A stretch of 64,000 bases of DNA from Dillenia suffruticosa. Lineage: Eukaryota > Streptophyta > Magnoliopsida > Dilleniales > Dilleniaceae. Location: NCBI GenBank assembly GCA_033439265.1, contig JAVTVX010000027.1:9439001-9503000 (forward strand). Reading direction: 5' to 3'. Both the position numbers and the translations under genes were made by a program. Positions within the stretch are counted from its first letter, which is position 1. Each line of letters begins with the position of its first letter. This document shows, in pieces, positions 1 to 11,579 of this stretch. The notes under the pieces are model-generated. The model did not search any database. It worked only from the letters and a program-made list of their open reading frames with translations, and was not told where the DNA came from.

Positions 1-2194
1 TTGGAGGAGATAGAAAAGGGGAAATCGAACTTGAAGCGGAAACTAACTGAAGATGCTGCATTATAAGACTCTGTTGTGCGCGAAACTCTTCAAATTCATT
101 GTCTCTTCGCTGCTGTTCTACGCGCATGGCTTGAAGTTCATTGTCTCTTGGCCGCTGTTCTACGCGCATGGCTTGAAGTTCATTGTCTTTTTCTGCTAAT
201 AGCTCCTTCATGTGGCTCAACTCTTGGTTCATTTGCATTAATTCTGCTCTTACTGGTGTCTGGGAGGAAGAACATAGACCACTGAGTCTGCAAGTTCTAC
301 TCAACGAGCCCATCCCAAGTACTCTTCCATGCTTTGGTCCACCAATTGCCTCGAGCCATAAAGCCATATCATTAACAGATGGCTCTGACGTAGCAGCATC
401 ATCACTACCACTGGAATTTCTAAGTACAAGATGATCATATTTCTCCTGCATTTTCATAAAAGAAATTAGAAAATAATTAAAATAACAATATACTAAAATA
501 TCCAACAAAAGAAATACAAGTGTCAATTAACAGTTTAACAATGTAATAAAATCAGCGAACAAATAAATTCAAAAAACCAAATTGTATTCCTCATTAAACG
601 ATTGACAATAAACAATAAGACACAAAAATTAATATGTAAATCAATTATTATAAATTTAATAGACTTATGGAATTAAAATTACACATACTTATATTTATCT
701 ATTTAGTTGCTTAATCCATTAGAATGATATTTAGATAATGATAAGTGTTGTAATTGAAATTAAAATTCAACTACTATTACAAGTTTGAAACTATAACAGA
801 TCGAATAAAGGAAAAAGTTATATTTGTACGTAACATAATGAACCAACCATTTGGAATTGACGTAACAAATTTGATATTATGTATTCTCTAATTTTAATTA
901 ATAATGAAAAAAATATATATATAAAAATTACAAATGAAAAGTTCAATTTAAGTAGTGGAAAAAATATTGAAATAGACAAATATATTAAATTCTTGTTCTA
1001 ATGTTGTTATGATAAATTGAGCATAATATGTTAAAATCTTTGTTACAAAGTTTCTATAAAACAATTTAAAATTTTGAAATTACATACCATAACCGCTCTA
1101 GCTCTCTCCCCACTCCAGGTCTTGTCTTTTTTCTGAAAAGTCCGTGCGAAAGTCTCTCTAAATGATGGCGGTGATCCCATTTCCTTGGTCTAAAAAAACA
1201 AAACACTGTTAGATCAAATAATGAAAAAATAAATGAATTAAATTCAAAAAAATAATAATTGAAAGAAATTACCATTCTATTTCTATGCTCATCAATATTG
1301 ATTGAGCCTCCCGCATATGTAGCAGATGATTCCCCAGAATTATAAGATTGATTTTTTTTATTCTGGTCACTCCTCCGTCGACTCTCATCGGAATCCCAGA
1401 AGTTTAAAATCTTGAGCCAATTTTCTTCGGTGATGTAGTGTGGCTTCTTTCGACTCTTTTTTGCATGATTTAGTACACCTCGGATGTGATGACCACATTT
1501 TTTCTTAAAAATCCTTCTTATTTCAAGCTCCTCGGTTTCATCCCAATTGAACTTTCGCTTCAATAAAAAAAAACAAAAAGTTATATTTAAATTATACACT
1601 TATTTTTATATTTAAACTTAGAGGCCTCATTTACCTTGAATTCTCTCCACCATAACTCTTTGATATCATCTGGAGTACTTGTGTAAGACATCGATGCTCC
1701 TCCCCAATGGTTGTTAATGATTCTATTCATCTCATGAATAACATACACAGAATTTGTGAATCTATAATAAAATTAGAAACCAAAAAAATGGTTAGTAAAA
1801 AAAATATTTAAATAAACTAATCAATTATATAAATAAAGAAACTATTGTGATAATATTTTAAAATTTACTACTTACGAATCTCCGCAAGGGGATATCACCT
1901 CTCGCGTATCTTCCCCCTCAACGTGTGAATCTTGCATTGAAGGTACAGCTGAAGGTGCAACTGAAGGAAACGGTGAAGGTGTATCAGTACAAGGCGAAGG
2001 GGCACGGGAAGGTGCAGCTGAAACGGACGGTGACGCCGAAGAGTTTGGTCTTGCATCAAAAGATCGTCTATGTCCTCCACGTTGAAACTGTAACAAGAAT
2101 TTTTTCTTGGAAGCAATGAAAATTGCATGTTTATAAAAAACATAATAGAGTATATGAAGAAACATACCATATTTAATTTGTCGTCCGAAATGAT
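1..2194 (-). CDS. CACTA TnpA/Ptta-like transposase-associated protein (Transposase_24 type), C-terminus off the window
   Basis: Second gene of the CACTA element; such proteins are thought to bind the subterminal repeats. Exons read by eye on the minus strand: 2168-2194, 1876-2087, 1635-1761, 1273-1557, 1088-1189 and 1-445 (open at the edge). All junctions are GT-AG and phases agree throughout. The N-terminal exon is rich in Ser/Pro. Exon 1635-1761 ends WWREFK and joins RKFNWDE. Exon 1273-1557 carries the family pattern FWDSDESRRRSDQNKK, then a GGS box and EHRNRM. Exon 1088-1189 has MGSPPSFRETFARTF. The last exon is coiled-coil-like and includes an imperfect tandem repeat around DNELQAMRVEQ. 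I see no stop in these exons, so the frame may be intact; the true start codon is uncertain. Confidence 0.75.
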
Positions 2195-2382
2195 CTAAAA
2201 AAAAAAACAACGTATTAGCAAATAATATTTCGAAAATGAAACATGAGATACTAAATATAACATAGAAATTGAGAATCGAAATATGGAAATCTAAATGTAT
2301 TTTCACATTCAAACAGTAAAATAAAAGTTAATATGATATTAGACAATTATAATAAATTTAAAAAAAAAATACTTACCGACGA

Positions 2383-2660
2383 TCAAAAATCAAAATCATC
2401 ATTGTCATCATCATCCTCATCCTCAGATTCTTCAACATCAAATTCATCTTTATCTTCATCCTCATCTTCATCATCTGTCTCAAAATCAGGTTTTTCATCG
2501 CCAGCTTCATGAATTTCATTTTGATCCACATCTATCATTATTCCACGTGGATCTCGTAATGTTGGAATAATATGTTCCTCTGTCTGAAACGTGTTGGCAA
2601 CATCCTCTTGTTGATATGCTATGTCTTCCCAACGTTCTTCAATTTTCTTTCGTGCTTTCG
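2383..2660 (-). pseudogene. C-terminal exon of the CACTA TNP2/DUF4216-type transposase, 5' truncated
   Basis: On the minus strand this frame reads ERWEDIAYQQEDVANTF, then a PRG..IDVDQNE stretch and a very acidic tail (runs of D and E) ending DDFDF and a stop. This resembles the extreme C-terminus of the plant TNP2/DUF4216 proteins that precede the TnpA-type gene in CACTA elements. Upstream it runs directly into AGCGACGAA subterminal repeats at about 2660, so the catalytic part is missing, presumably by internal deletion. A GT donor lies just after the stop (about 2371-2376), reminiscent of En/Spm, where both proteins come from one alternatively spliced transcript; that link is inference. Confidence 0.5.
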
Positions 2661-2765
2661 TCGCTGTTCAGCGACAAATATCGGTTTCGTCGCTGAAATC
2701 GGAGACGAAACGGTGATTCTTCGCTAATTCAGCGATGAAACTCTGATTCGTCGCTGATTTCAGCC

Positions 2766-2787
2766 ATATAGTCCATTCTGTAACAAA

Positions 2788-2818
<31 letters not shown>

Positions 2819-3888
2819 GACTTATAATTTTATTTGCTCACAAATTCTTTATAAATCGCACATTTTTAATGCCACTCAAAGGAATTTCAATACGTTACCG
2901 CTCATGTAGTCCCAACAATCTGTCAACGTTGTTCAGATTCTAAAAATAATATATTAAATTTTTTTAATTAAAATTTTAAATTTAATTTTTGTGAATCAAG
3001 AAAATTGAAAAATTATTTTTATATTTAATTTCATATTATTTAAATTAAATTAATTTAATAATCAGATATTATAATTAATTATAAAAAAAAAAAGATCCCA
3101 TCACTCTTAACTTAGTTGCTATGGATACGGATGACAAGTGGTGTGAAGTACAATGTAGTTTGAATCTAGATTGATGGCCGAATATATCCAAAGTCGGCGC
3201 CAAAAACGTGGTGTCTACACCCATATATAGTCTGAAAGTTCAACCATATAGTTTGAATCAAGATTCATAGCTGAATATAGAGTCGCTAATTATTCTTATT
3301 GTATTCTGTATTCTTCCCTAACATTTTCACAATTAGCAAATATCTCCGGGGTAATGAAATTTGGTCATAAAGTCTATCTTTTTTTGAACAACATGGGCCT
3401 GGGCACCGGTAGACACCTTTTTAGCACAACTTGCAAAGAAGAGTGTGTTTTTCGATTGCTCAAAATGAGTGTGGGCTGGGCTCATTGTGCAAATGAAGGC
3501 CGTTCTAGAATTTCCTTCAAGTGAGCTTTGTAGAATGTGTGTCAATTTAGAGTATCTATATGGTATATGCCCATTTTTTCCCTTGCTGCATCAATCAAAG
3601 TCATATAGTGTAAATGGCTTAGGAGGAATAGTAGTAAGTAAAATTAGGATACTTGAATCGTGATGCACTCAGCACCAAGACAAATTTGACAAAATTAAAG
3701 AGTTGGATGATTTTTCAGAAAGCATAATTGACATAATCAGGAAGCCTGCTTGATGTGTATACACTAACAGGTGCAATACTTCAGAAAAATGTCATTACAT
3801 CCCAAGGAATTTTGCAAAGGTACCATGTCGAAATTATGGAACACAATCAAATTGCACGTATAAAATGCAAAAAACCCGATGAGACAAC
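2766..3888. other. AT-rich spacer inside the CACTA element, no gene seen
   Basis: Contains a (TA)n tract near 2790-2812, AT-rich DNA to about 3090, and two related segments about 92 bp apart (near 3150-3185 and 3243-3279) sharing TAGTTTGAATC and CTGAATATA-like words. Short open frames on both strands match nothing I recognise. It may be the remnant 5' region of the deleted transposase gene. Confidence 0.4.
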
Positions 3889-4620
3889 TTTATGTAAATC
3901 TACGACAAAACACTTTTTCGTCGCTCAAATCTGCGACGAAGAGAAAGTTCCTCGCAGAAATCAGCGACGAACTTTGATTTCGTCGCTGAAATCAGCGACG
4001 AAATTAGGTTTCGTTTCAGAAATCAGCGACGAACTATGGTTTCGTCGAAGAAATCAGCGACGAATATTGTTTTCGTCGCTGAACTTAGCGACGAAATGAC
4101 GTTTCGTCGCTGAAATCAGCGACGAACATTGGTTTTGGTCGCTGATTTCAGCGACGAACATTTTTTTGTCGCTGAAATCTGCAACGAAAACGTTTTCGTC
4201 ACTAAATTTAGCAACAAGAATTTTGCCATTTCAAGGACCAGCACATATTTTGTTGCTCTATTTGTCGTAAAATAGCGACAAAATCATTAATTCGTCGCTA
4301 AATTAAATTATTATTGTATTTTATTTTATTAATTTACAAATTTAGCGACGAATTATTGTGTTCGTCGCTAAAAGTAGAGACGAAAAAAGTGTTTGTCGCT
4401 AAATTAGCGACGAATATAGAGATTTGTCGCAAAGTTCGCGACAGATAATTTTTTCGTCGCAAAATCAGCAACGAATTTGAAGTTGTCGCTAAGTTAGCTA
4501 CGAATTTGTTTTCGTCGCTAATATTGTTGGAAAATGGCTATGAAAAATATATTAGTTGATAAATTCGTCGCAAAATAGCAACAAAAAATGTTTGTCGCAA
4601 AATGTCGTCACAAAACCCGT
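3889..4620. repeat. CACTA subterminal repeat field (TTCGTCGCT / AGCGACGAA)
   Basis: More than twenty copies of the 9-mer TTCGTCGCT or its complement, many arranged as short inverted repeats such as TTCGTCGCTGAAATCAGCGACG. The units nearest the terminus are more divergent (GTCGCTAAATTAGCGAC). A smaller block of the same motif sits at about 2660-2755. Such repeats are normally binding sites for the TnpA-type protein. The arginine/serine-rich open frame at 3755-4099 is a by-product of the repeat. Confidence 0.8.
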
Positions 4621-4634
4621 GTTTTTTTGTAGTG

Positions 4635-7505
4635 ACTCCTTTCCTAGCATAAAGAACTTTTTTTTTTTTTTATAATTGTTTTCTTGTAATAACCCAATCA
4701 TTCAAAACATAACTACTTTTTTTTTATAATGGCATTCTTGTCATAATACAATCATGCAAAACTATTTTTGAATATACATAACTATAGAACTACTTTTATT
4801 TTTAGCAAAACTACTTCCTTTCCTATCAGAACTATTTTTTTTAATGGCATTACAGAACTTTTTTTTTTTATAGCAGAACTACTTTTTTTGTTTGAACATA
4901 CCTAACTACAAAAAAACAGAACTACTTTTTTTTTAACATACCTAACTACAGAACTACAGGATTACTCTTTTTTTAGCATAACAATTTTTTTTTAGCAAAA
5001 CTACTTTTTTTTAGCAGAACATTGTAGTTCTACACGATGCAGAACTATTTTTGTAGCATAACTATTTTAATGGCATCACAAAACTATTTTTTTTAGAAGA
5101 ACTACTTTATTTATTTTTTAATATACCTAACTACAAAACTTTTTTTTTTTTAACATACCTAACTACGGAACCATTTTTTTTTAGCAGAACAATTTTTGTT
5201 CTGTGCGGCGTAGAACCATGTCATTCTACGTTCGACAGAACCACATTGTTCTGTGCGGTGCAAAACCATGTTCTTCTATGCGGTGCAGAACCATATTGTT
5301 CTGTGCAATGTAGAACCATATGGTTCTTTTAGCAGAACTACTCTTGAATAATTTGTTTTTGACAGAACTATTTTCTTTTTTTTAATGGCATTTCAGAACT
5401 ACTTTTTTTTGTAGTAGAACTACTTTTTTTTCCTAAATATACCTAACCACAAAACCACTTTTTTTTAGTAGAATACTTTTTTTTAACGGCATTACAGAAC
5501 TATTTTTTTTTCGTATCGGATCTATTTTTTTTAACATATCTAACTACAAATCCATAGAACTACTCTTTTTTTTAACATAGCTAACTACAGAACTATTTTT
5601 TTTAACAGAACTAATTTTTTAAAAACATAGCCGATAACGTATCTAACTACAGAACTACATACGTACTTTTTTTTTTTAACATAGCAAACTACATAGCCAT
5701 TATTTTTTAAACCATTTTTTTTAATGATGGTACAAAACTACTTTTTTTGAACAAACCTAATCATAGAACTTATTTTTTCTTGCAGAACTACTTTTGAACT
5801 ATATTTTTAACTATGGAATTATTTTGTTTTCTAGCAAAACTACTTTTTTTTAGAAGAACAATGTAGTTGTGCACGGTGCAGAACCACATGGTTCTTTTAG
5901 CAGAACTATTATGAACTACTTTTTTTTTAGCAGAACTATTTTTTTAGCAGAACAATGCAGTTCTGTGCGATGCAGAACCATGATGTTCTACACCAGGCAG
6001 AACCATGCCGTTCTGTGCTGTGCAGAACCACATGATTCTTTTAGCAAAAGTACTTTTGAACAATTTTTTTTAGCAGAACTATTTTCTTTTTTTAATGGAA
6101 TTACATAACTATTTTTTTGTTGTTGCAGAACTATATTTTTTTTAAGGTACCTAATTACAGAACTACTTTTTTTTGTAGATAATTTTTTTTAACGGTATTA
6201 CAAAACCCCTTTTTTTTCGTATCAGTCCTACTTTTTTTTTGAATATATCTAACCACAAAACCACAGAACTACACTTTTTTTGAACATACCTAATGACAAA
6301 ACAATGGAACTACTTTTTTTTAACAGAACTATTTTTTTTAAAATATAGCCGATAGCATATCCAACAACAGAACTACAAAAGTATTTTTTTTAAAATACCA
6401 AACTACATAACTATTCTTTTTTAACAGAGCAACCTTTTTTTTTAAAGGCGGTACGAAACTCATTTTTTTGAACATACCTAACTACAGAAACTATTTTTTC
6501 TTGCAGAACTACTTTTGAACTATATTTTTTAGTAGAACTATTTTTTTAATGGGATTACAGAACTATTTTTTTTTTTGTAGCAGAAGTCTTTTTTTTTTCG
6601 AACATACTTAACTACAAAACTATTTTTTTTAGTAGACTATTTTTTTTAATGGCATAACAGAACCATTTTTTTAGCAGAACTACTCTAATTTTTTTTAACA
6701 TACCTAACCACAGAACCTTTTTTTTAAACATATCTAATGGAAGAACTATTTTTTTTTAGCAGAACAATGTAGTTCTGCACGGTGCAGAACCATGTTGTTT
6801 TCTGCACGGTGCAGAACCACATGGTTCTTTTAGTAGAACTATTTTGAAATTTTTTTTTAGCAGAACAATTTTTTTTTAGTAGCATTACAAAGTACTTTTT
6901 TTTTTTTGTTGTAGAATTACCCTTGTTTTTAAACATACCAAACTACATAACTGTTTTTTTTTACGGCATTACAGAACTACTTTTTTTTCATATCAGACCT
7001 ACTTTTTTTTTCAACATATCTAACTACAAAACTACTCTTTTTTTTTTTAACATACAGAATTACAGAACCACAGAATTACATTTTTTAAGAGAATTATTTT
7101 TTTTTGAAAACATTGCCGACAATATATCTAACTACAGAACTACAGAAGCATTTTTTTTAACGTACCAAACTACAAAACTATTCTTTTTTAACAGAACCAC
7201 TTTTTTTTAATGGCGTTACAAAACTTCTTTTCTTGAACATACCTAACTACATAACTTATTTTTTCTTGCAGAACTACTTTTGAACAATTTTTTTTGTAGA
7301 ACAATTTTTTTAATGGCATTACAGAACTACATTTTTTTGTAGTAGAACTACTTTTTTTTTTTAACATTCCTAACTAAAGATCTCTTTTTTTTTTTAGCAA
7401 AACTACTTTTTTTAGCAGAACCATATCGTTCTGTGTAGCGCAGAACCATGTCGTTCTGCGCGGAGCAGAACCATGACGTTCTACACCGGGCAGAACCAAA
7501 TCCAT
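4635..7505. repeat. Degenerate T-tract/AGAACTAC array with higher-order structure
   Basis: About 2.9 kb of T-runs (6-12 nt) separated by 10-25 nt words, mostly AGCAGAACTAC, ACATACCTAACTACAGAAC and AATGGCATTACAGAAC. Four GC-richer blocks interrupt it near 5196-5335, 5855-6040, 6765-6835 and 7415-7500. They are made of inverted copies of GCAGAACCATGTTGTTCTGC-like words and are followed by similar sequence (ggttcttttagcagaacta). Block spacings are about 660, 905 and 655 bp, so the array appears to have grown by duplication of a unit of roughly 0.65-0.9 kb. I recognise no known satellite or element, and no coding frame is credible. Confidence 0.75.
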
Positions 7506-7559
7506 CAATAAAAAATTCTAGACTTTAGACACTATTATTAAAAAAAAAATGTACTTTTG

Positions 7560-8185
7560 TAACTCCTTATAGTTGTTCTGCAAAATCAATAGCTTTGAAG
7601 CATCAATTGTAAATCCACTTATATATTACAACACACAAAATCCACGACATATGTAAAAACCAAACGATAACGGTGGCTTGTATAGAAAACAATATAAAGA
7701 AAAACAATACAAAGAGCAACCAAACAAGTTTTTAACAAAGCAACCAAACAAACTATGGAGTTCTGCAGACCCAAGGCTCATGATTGCAGAACAACAGAGT
7801 GAAGCTATTGCAGAAATGAAAGTGCTATTGCAGAACTACCCTAAACCCATAACTACGAAGTAGAGTTATTGCAGAAATGAGTTTTTACAAAACTATTACA
7901 GAATCACTAAAGTGCTATTACAGAAAGAACTACCGGTAGAACTATAGAACTGGGCTATTGCAGAACCAACAAAGTGCAATTGCAGAACCACGGAGCGGAG
8001 CTATCGCAGAACTGAGCCATTGTGGAAAGAACGATCAGCAAAACCACCAAAGTGCTATTGCAGAACTACCAAATACATAACTACCTACCAAGTGCAAAAA
8101 AATCGAGACATAGTTAGTTGTAGTCCAATAAAAGTAGGAGCAGAAGCCAAACGCAAAAAAAAAAAAAAAAAAAAAAAAAATCACA
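7560..8185. repeat. A-rich continuation of the GCAGAAC array, ending in poly(A)
   Basis: The core GCAGAAC(C/T)AC recurs but is now spaced by AAGTGCTATT and GAGCTATT words rather than T-tracts (for example near 7797-7850, 7895-8010 and 8052-8070). A run of about 24 A residues lies at 8156-8180. It probably belongs with the preceding array. The lysine- and asparagine-rich open frames here are compositional artefacts. Confidence 0.5.
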
Positions 8186-8987
8186 AAATAAACGAAAAAC
8201 AAACAATAAAAATCAAAACCAAAGAAATACCAAAACCCAACCAAGCAAGTAAATCAAAATCTCACAGTAAATCCTCACACACCACTCTCCAGAAGCTGAA
8301 AAAAAATTAGCAATAAACATGAAGAGTAGCAAAACAACACAAACCCAAACAAAACCTTACAAATACAAACCCCTAAGAACAGAGAAAATCGCCTCCATAC
8401 CTCATCACCATTAGGCACACCACTCTTCTCAACAGAAACCCATACACCATAATCATTAAGATCATGGCACACTACCCTCTATCTAAATCGTCAATCAGAA
8501 AGGAGAATATCTAATCGTGTAGAATGCAATGAGTACTCAAGGGATGGCCTCCATTGACCTCTTTTTTTTCAAAAGTACAAAGAGAATGTAATTTTACAAA
8601 AATCTTCAAATTCCCTAATCGTCACACAAGAGCAAAAAAATGAAGCCATTCTGAAATATAAACAGGGACAAAAAGGTAAATCATGACAAAGTCCTTCCAA
8701 CCACCCCAAATATATTTTTAGTGAAATCAGCCACAAAACCTACTCCATTAATGTCTCTGAAATGACAAGAGAGAAAGAAAGAAAGAGAAAGAAAAAAACA
8801 CGTTAATATTTCTTAAATGAAATGAAATGAAAAGAAAAAAAAAGAGGAAAAAAAAAAAGAAAACAACGGGCCACATCAGCTCCACCTCACCAATGACAAA
8901 TCACCCTGCGCCAATTGGAGGATGACGAAACCCAGGTGGCAAGGGGTCTTTTATGCTTATATCTATATTGTTAATCAAAGAGATATA
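8186..8987. other. A-rich intergenic DNA, no gene seen
   Basis: Purine-rich stretches (8760-8870) and A-rich DNA without a recognisable coding frame, terminal repeat or RNA gene. Confidence 0.5.
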
Positions 8988-10305
8988 TAAGATTATTCTA
9001 ATTATAGGGGAATTAAACATATGACTCACACTATGAAGTTCTGGGAGAGAGTAATAGAGTATATATTGAGATTAAAGATAAGTGCATTTCAGGATTTATG
9101 ACTCGCACCACCAAAATAATTCACTTGTTAAGACATTTGATAGAGATATTTAGAATATAGAAGAAAAATTTACATATGGTATTCATGGATCTAGAAAAAA
9201 CATATGACCGGATTCATAGAGATGCATTGTTGCAAGCATTAATGAAGAAGGGGATCTCCTTGAGATATATTAACCCCATCAAGAATATGTATAAGGGAGC
9301 TGTTACTAATGTAAGAACTCATGGGAGTTTAAGTTATAACTTTCTAATTAACATTGGATTTCACCAAGTTTCGACATTAAGTCTTGTCCTTTTTGCGATA
9401 GTGATAGATGAAATTACAAAATGTATTGAAGATGAAATATCATGATATTTGTTTAGAGAGACACAATAGAATTTAGAATATTTAGACTAAATCGGTCAAA
9501 AACTGAGTATATAGATAAGCATTTATTGACAATTATCAAAATGATGAAAAAATGATCAAGTTAAGAGGACAAAACGTATGTAAAACTGAATGTTTTATAT
9601 ATCTTAGATCCATTATCTAAAATGATGACAACATAAATGGAAATGTGAATAATTAGATTCAATCAGATTAGATAAAATGAAAAGGAGTGTCTAGAGTTAT
9701 TTGCGATCTCGTGATACCATTGCATTTGAGGAGAAAGTTTTATAGAATCGCAATAAGATATGCCCTATTGTATGATATTGAGTGTTTGATCATTAAACAA
9801 CAACAAGAGTATAAAATGGTTGCAACTGAAATGAGAATATTCAGATAAATGAATAGTAAAATTAGAAAAGATTGGATTAGAAAAGAAGAGATATATACTA
9901 AATTGGGAGTAAATTCAATAGTAGATAATATGCGAGAATATCGTTTGAAATGATTTGGATAACTGCAATAAAAATCCAAAAACGTATCAGCTATGAGGAC
10001 TGGGAGGTTAAATATAGAAAATTTAGTAAAATATCATGATAAACTATTAAAAATCTGGATACAAATTACCCATAAAAATATAATGGTTAAGAGTTTTGAG
10101 AAGATAACTTTAAATAGAAATAAGTGGTATAGGAGAATGAACAAATTAAATCATCTCTCTTGTCATCATAATTTTTTTGATTGTCTTCTTTATTTTTGTT
10201 TTAAAATTTTAATGATATATATTTTTTTCATTTCTTCTATATTTATCACTCAAATGACTGACTCCAAAATTTAGAATTAAGATCCAAATTATTGCTGCTG
10301 TTTAG
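8988..10305 (+). pseudogene. RTE-type LINE, 5'-truncated and decayed reverse transcriptase (copy 1)
   Basis: Frames across the segment follow a plant RTE LINE reverse transcriptase in order: a NYRGIKHMTHTMKFWERVIE-like start at about 9000; the palm segment MVFMDLEKTYDRIHRDAL at 9176; the GFHQ..LSLVLFAIVIDE region to 9445; then a C-terminal YLRSII, MREYRLK and GRLNIENL part to about 10140. There are several stops and frameshifts. The catalytic ADD box expected just after 9445 is deleted, as sequence passes straight from the end of the open frame to a RETQ-like stretch. The 3' end (about 10250-10305) has the ATGACTGAC...GCTGCTGTT tail shared with the other RTE copies here. Confidence 0.8.
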
Positions 10306-10485
10306 ATGAAAGATGAAGAAGGAGATCGATCCAGATGAGATGAGTTTGAAGAAACTATATATCTATCTATATATATATATATATTTCAAATTATTTTTAT
10401 TTATATAACTAAGTATTTTTGTATTTCAGTAATTAATTGGTTGAAAAAAAAAAGGAGTGGCCATCTAGTGACTTATATCTTGCCC

Positions 10486-11571
10486 TAGGGATGTCAATAT
10501 CTAACCCGACCAGATGGATTGGGTTTTTTCCATTGAAATATAAATTAGAGACTCTTTTTTTAAAATCGAATTAGTTCAGTATGGATTTAACTTGAAAGTG
10601 ACTCGACCTGACATTCAAACATAAATTTTTAATAAAATAAAATTAAGATTTAACAAAATTTTTTCCCCAAATAATTTGAAATCATCGTATCTCTAATCCT
10701 CCTCTCTGCTCTATCTCCCTCATCCTCCCCAACAACGACCTTTCTCCCTTCTCCCTCCCTTTGATTTCAATTTAATCAGATCATTCTCCTTCAACAATTT
10801 TGGTTAAATTTTGAAAATTTTAGAGACACAAAGTCGATTTTTAGAGAAAGAGTGAGTGATAGAGAGAAGAGAGACGAAGTCGATTTTTGCATTCGCCTTT
10901 ATCAATTTTCTCTGGTTGATTTTCTTCCCTCTGTATCTCTAGTCGATTTTCACACTTCATCTATTTCAGTTTTCATCTCCGGTCCACCACACATTGGCCT
11001 TCATCAATTTTCTCATGTCAATTTTCTCTCTTCATCAATTTCAATTTTCATCTCCAGTCCACCACACATTGGCCTTCATCGATTTTCTCATGTCAATTTT
11101 CTACCCTCTTTGTCTTCAATCGATTTTCCCCTTCATCGATTCCAGTTTTCATCTACGGTCCACATTTCTCTGGTTTTCTCTCCCCCCCTTCTCTTTACGC
11201 TTATTTCACTCTTTATCTATCTATGTTTGATTTGGAGATAGTGAAAAAAGTTTTAGTTTTAACCTAATAAGCCTGATTGTTTGTGCTCTATATCTCTTTC
11301 TCTTTGATGCATGTCTTCTTCCTTCTCCCTCCCTGATTGTGATGCCTAATTTTGAAAAAAGCATTATTGCATATGGTTCAGGTTGGATTAAGTTCGAGTG
11401 ATTCGTTAAAATCCCATAGATTCAGTTCGGTTCGATTTTTTGAAAAAAATATGGAGTCGGATATGATTTTTTATTTTATTTATCCGAATAAAATCGAGGT
11501 CAAATATGAATAGATAGGGTTTTGGGGTGAATATGGTAATATCAAAAACCACACCATATTTGCCATTCCTA
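10486..11571. mobile_element. Non-autonomous hAT-like element with imperfect TIRs
   Basis: The left end TAGGGATGTCAATAT and the right end, read in reverse, TAGGAATGGCAAATAT form imperfect terminal inverted repeats. The flanks TCTTGCCC (10478-10485) and TTTTGCCG (11572-11579) agree at 6 of 8 positions, as expected for a worn 8 bp hAT target duplication. The interior holds pyrimidine-rich DNA with a tandem repeat: the word CACACATTGGCCTTCATC occurs at about 10988 and 11064, a period near 76 bp. There is no transposase. A GGGTTTTTTCC / GGTTCGATTT style interior is common in such elements. Confidence 0.5.
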
Positions 11572-11579
11572 TTTTGCCG

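Larger units (their letters stand above)
1..4634 (-). mobile_element. CACTA (En/Spm) DNA transposon, right-hand part; continues off the left edge
   Basis: The right end at 4616-4634 reads, on the minus strand, CACTACAAAAAAACACGGG, a typical CACTA terminus. It is followed by ACT at 4635-4637, a possible 3 bp target duplication whose partner is outside the window. Inside the end lies a dense field of TTCGTCGCT/AGCGACGAA repeats, the subterminal repeats of this superfamily. The two transposase-related genes both read leftwards. The first transposase gene survives only as its last exon, so this looks like an internally deleted copy. The left terminus is not visible. Confidence 0.8.

Noticed and set aside
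1066..1599. 177-codon single-exon protein
   Set aside because: It reads through an intron; the real product joins 1273-1557 to 1088-1189 in another frame.
3755..4099. 114-codon basic protein
   Set aside because: Almost entirely CACTA subterminal repeats; no family resemblance.
4635..7505. CRISPR-like regular repeats
   Set aside because: Repeats are degenerate, spacing is irregular, spacers are not unique and the genome is eukaryotic.
10852..11241. Open frame with repeated SHVNFL peptides
   Set aside because: Produced by a 76 bp pyrimidine-rich tandem repeat inside a non-autonomous element; two overlapping frames look equally good.
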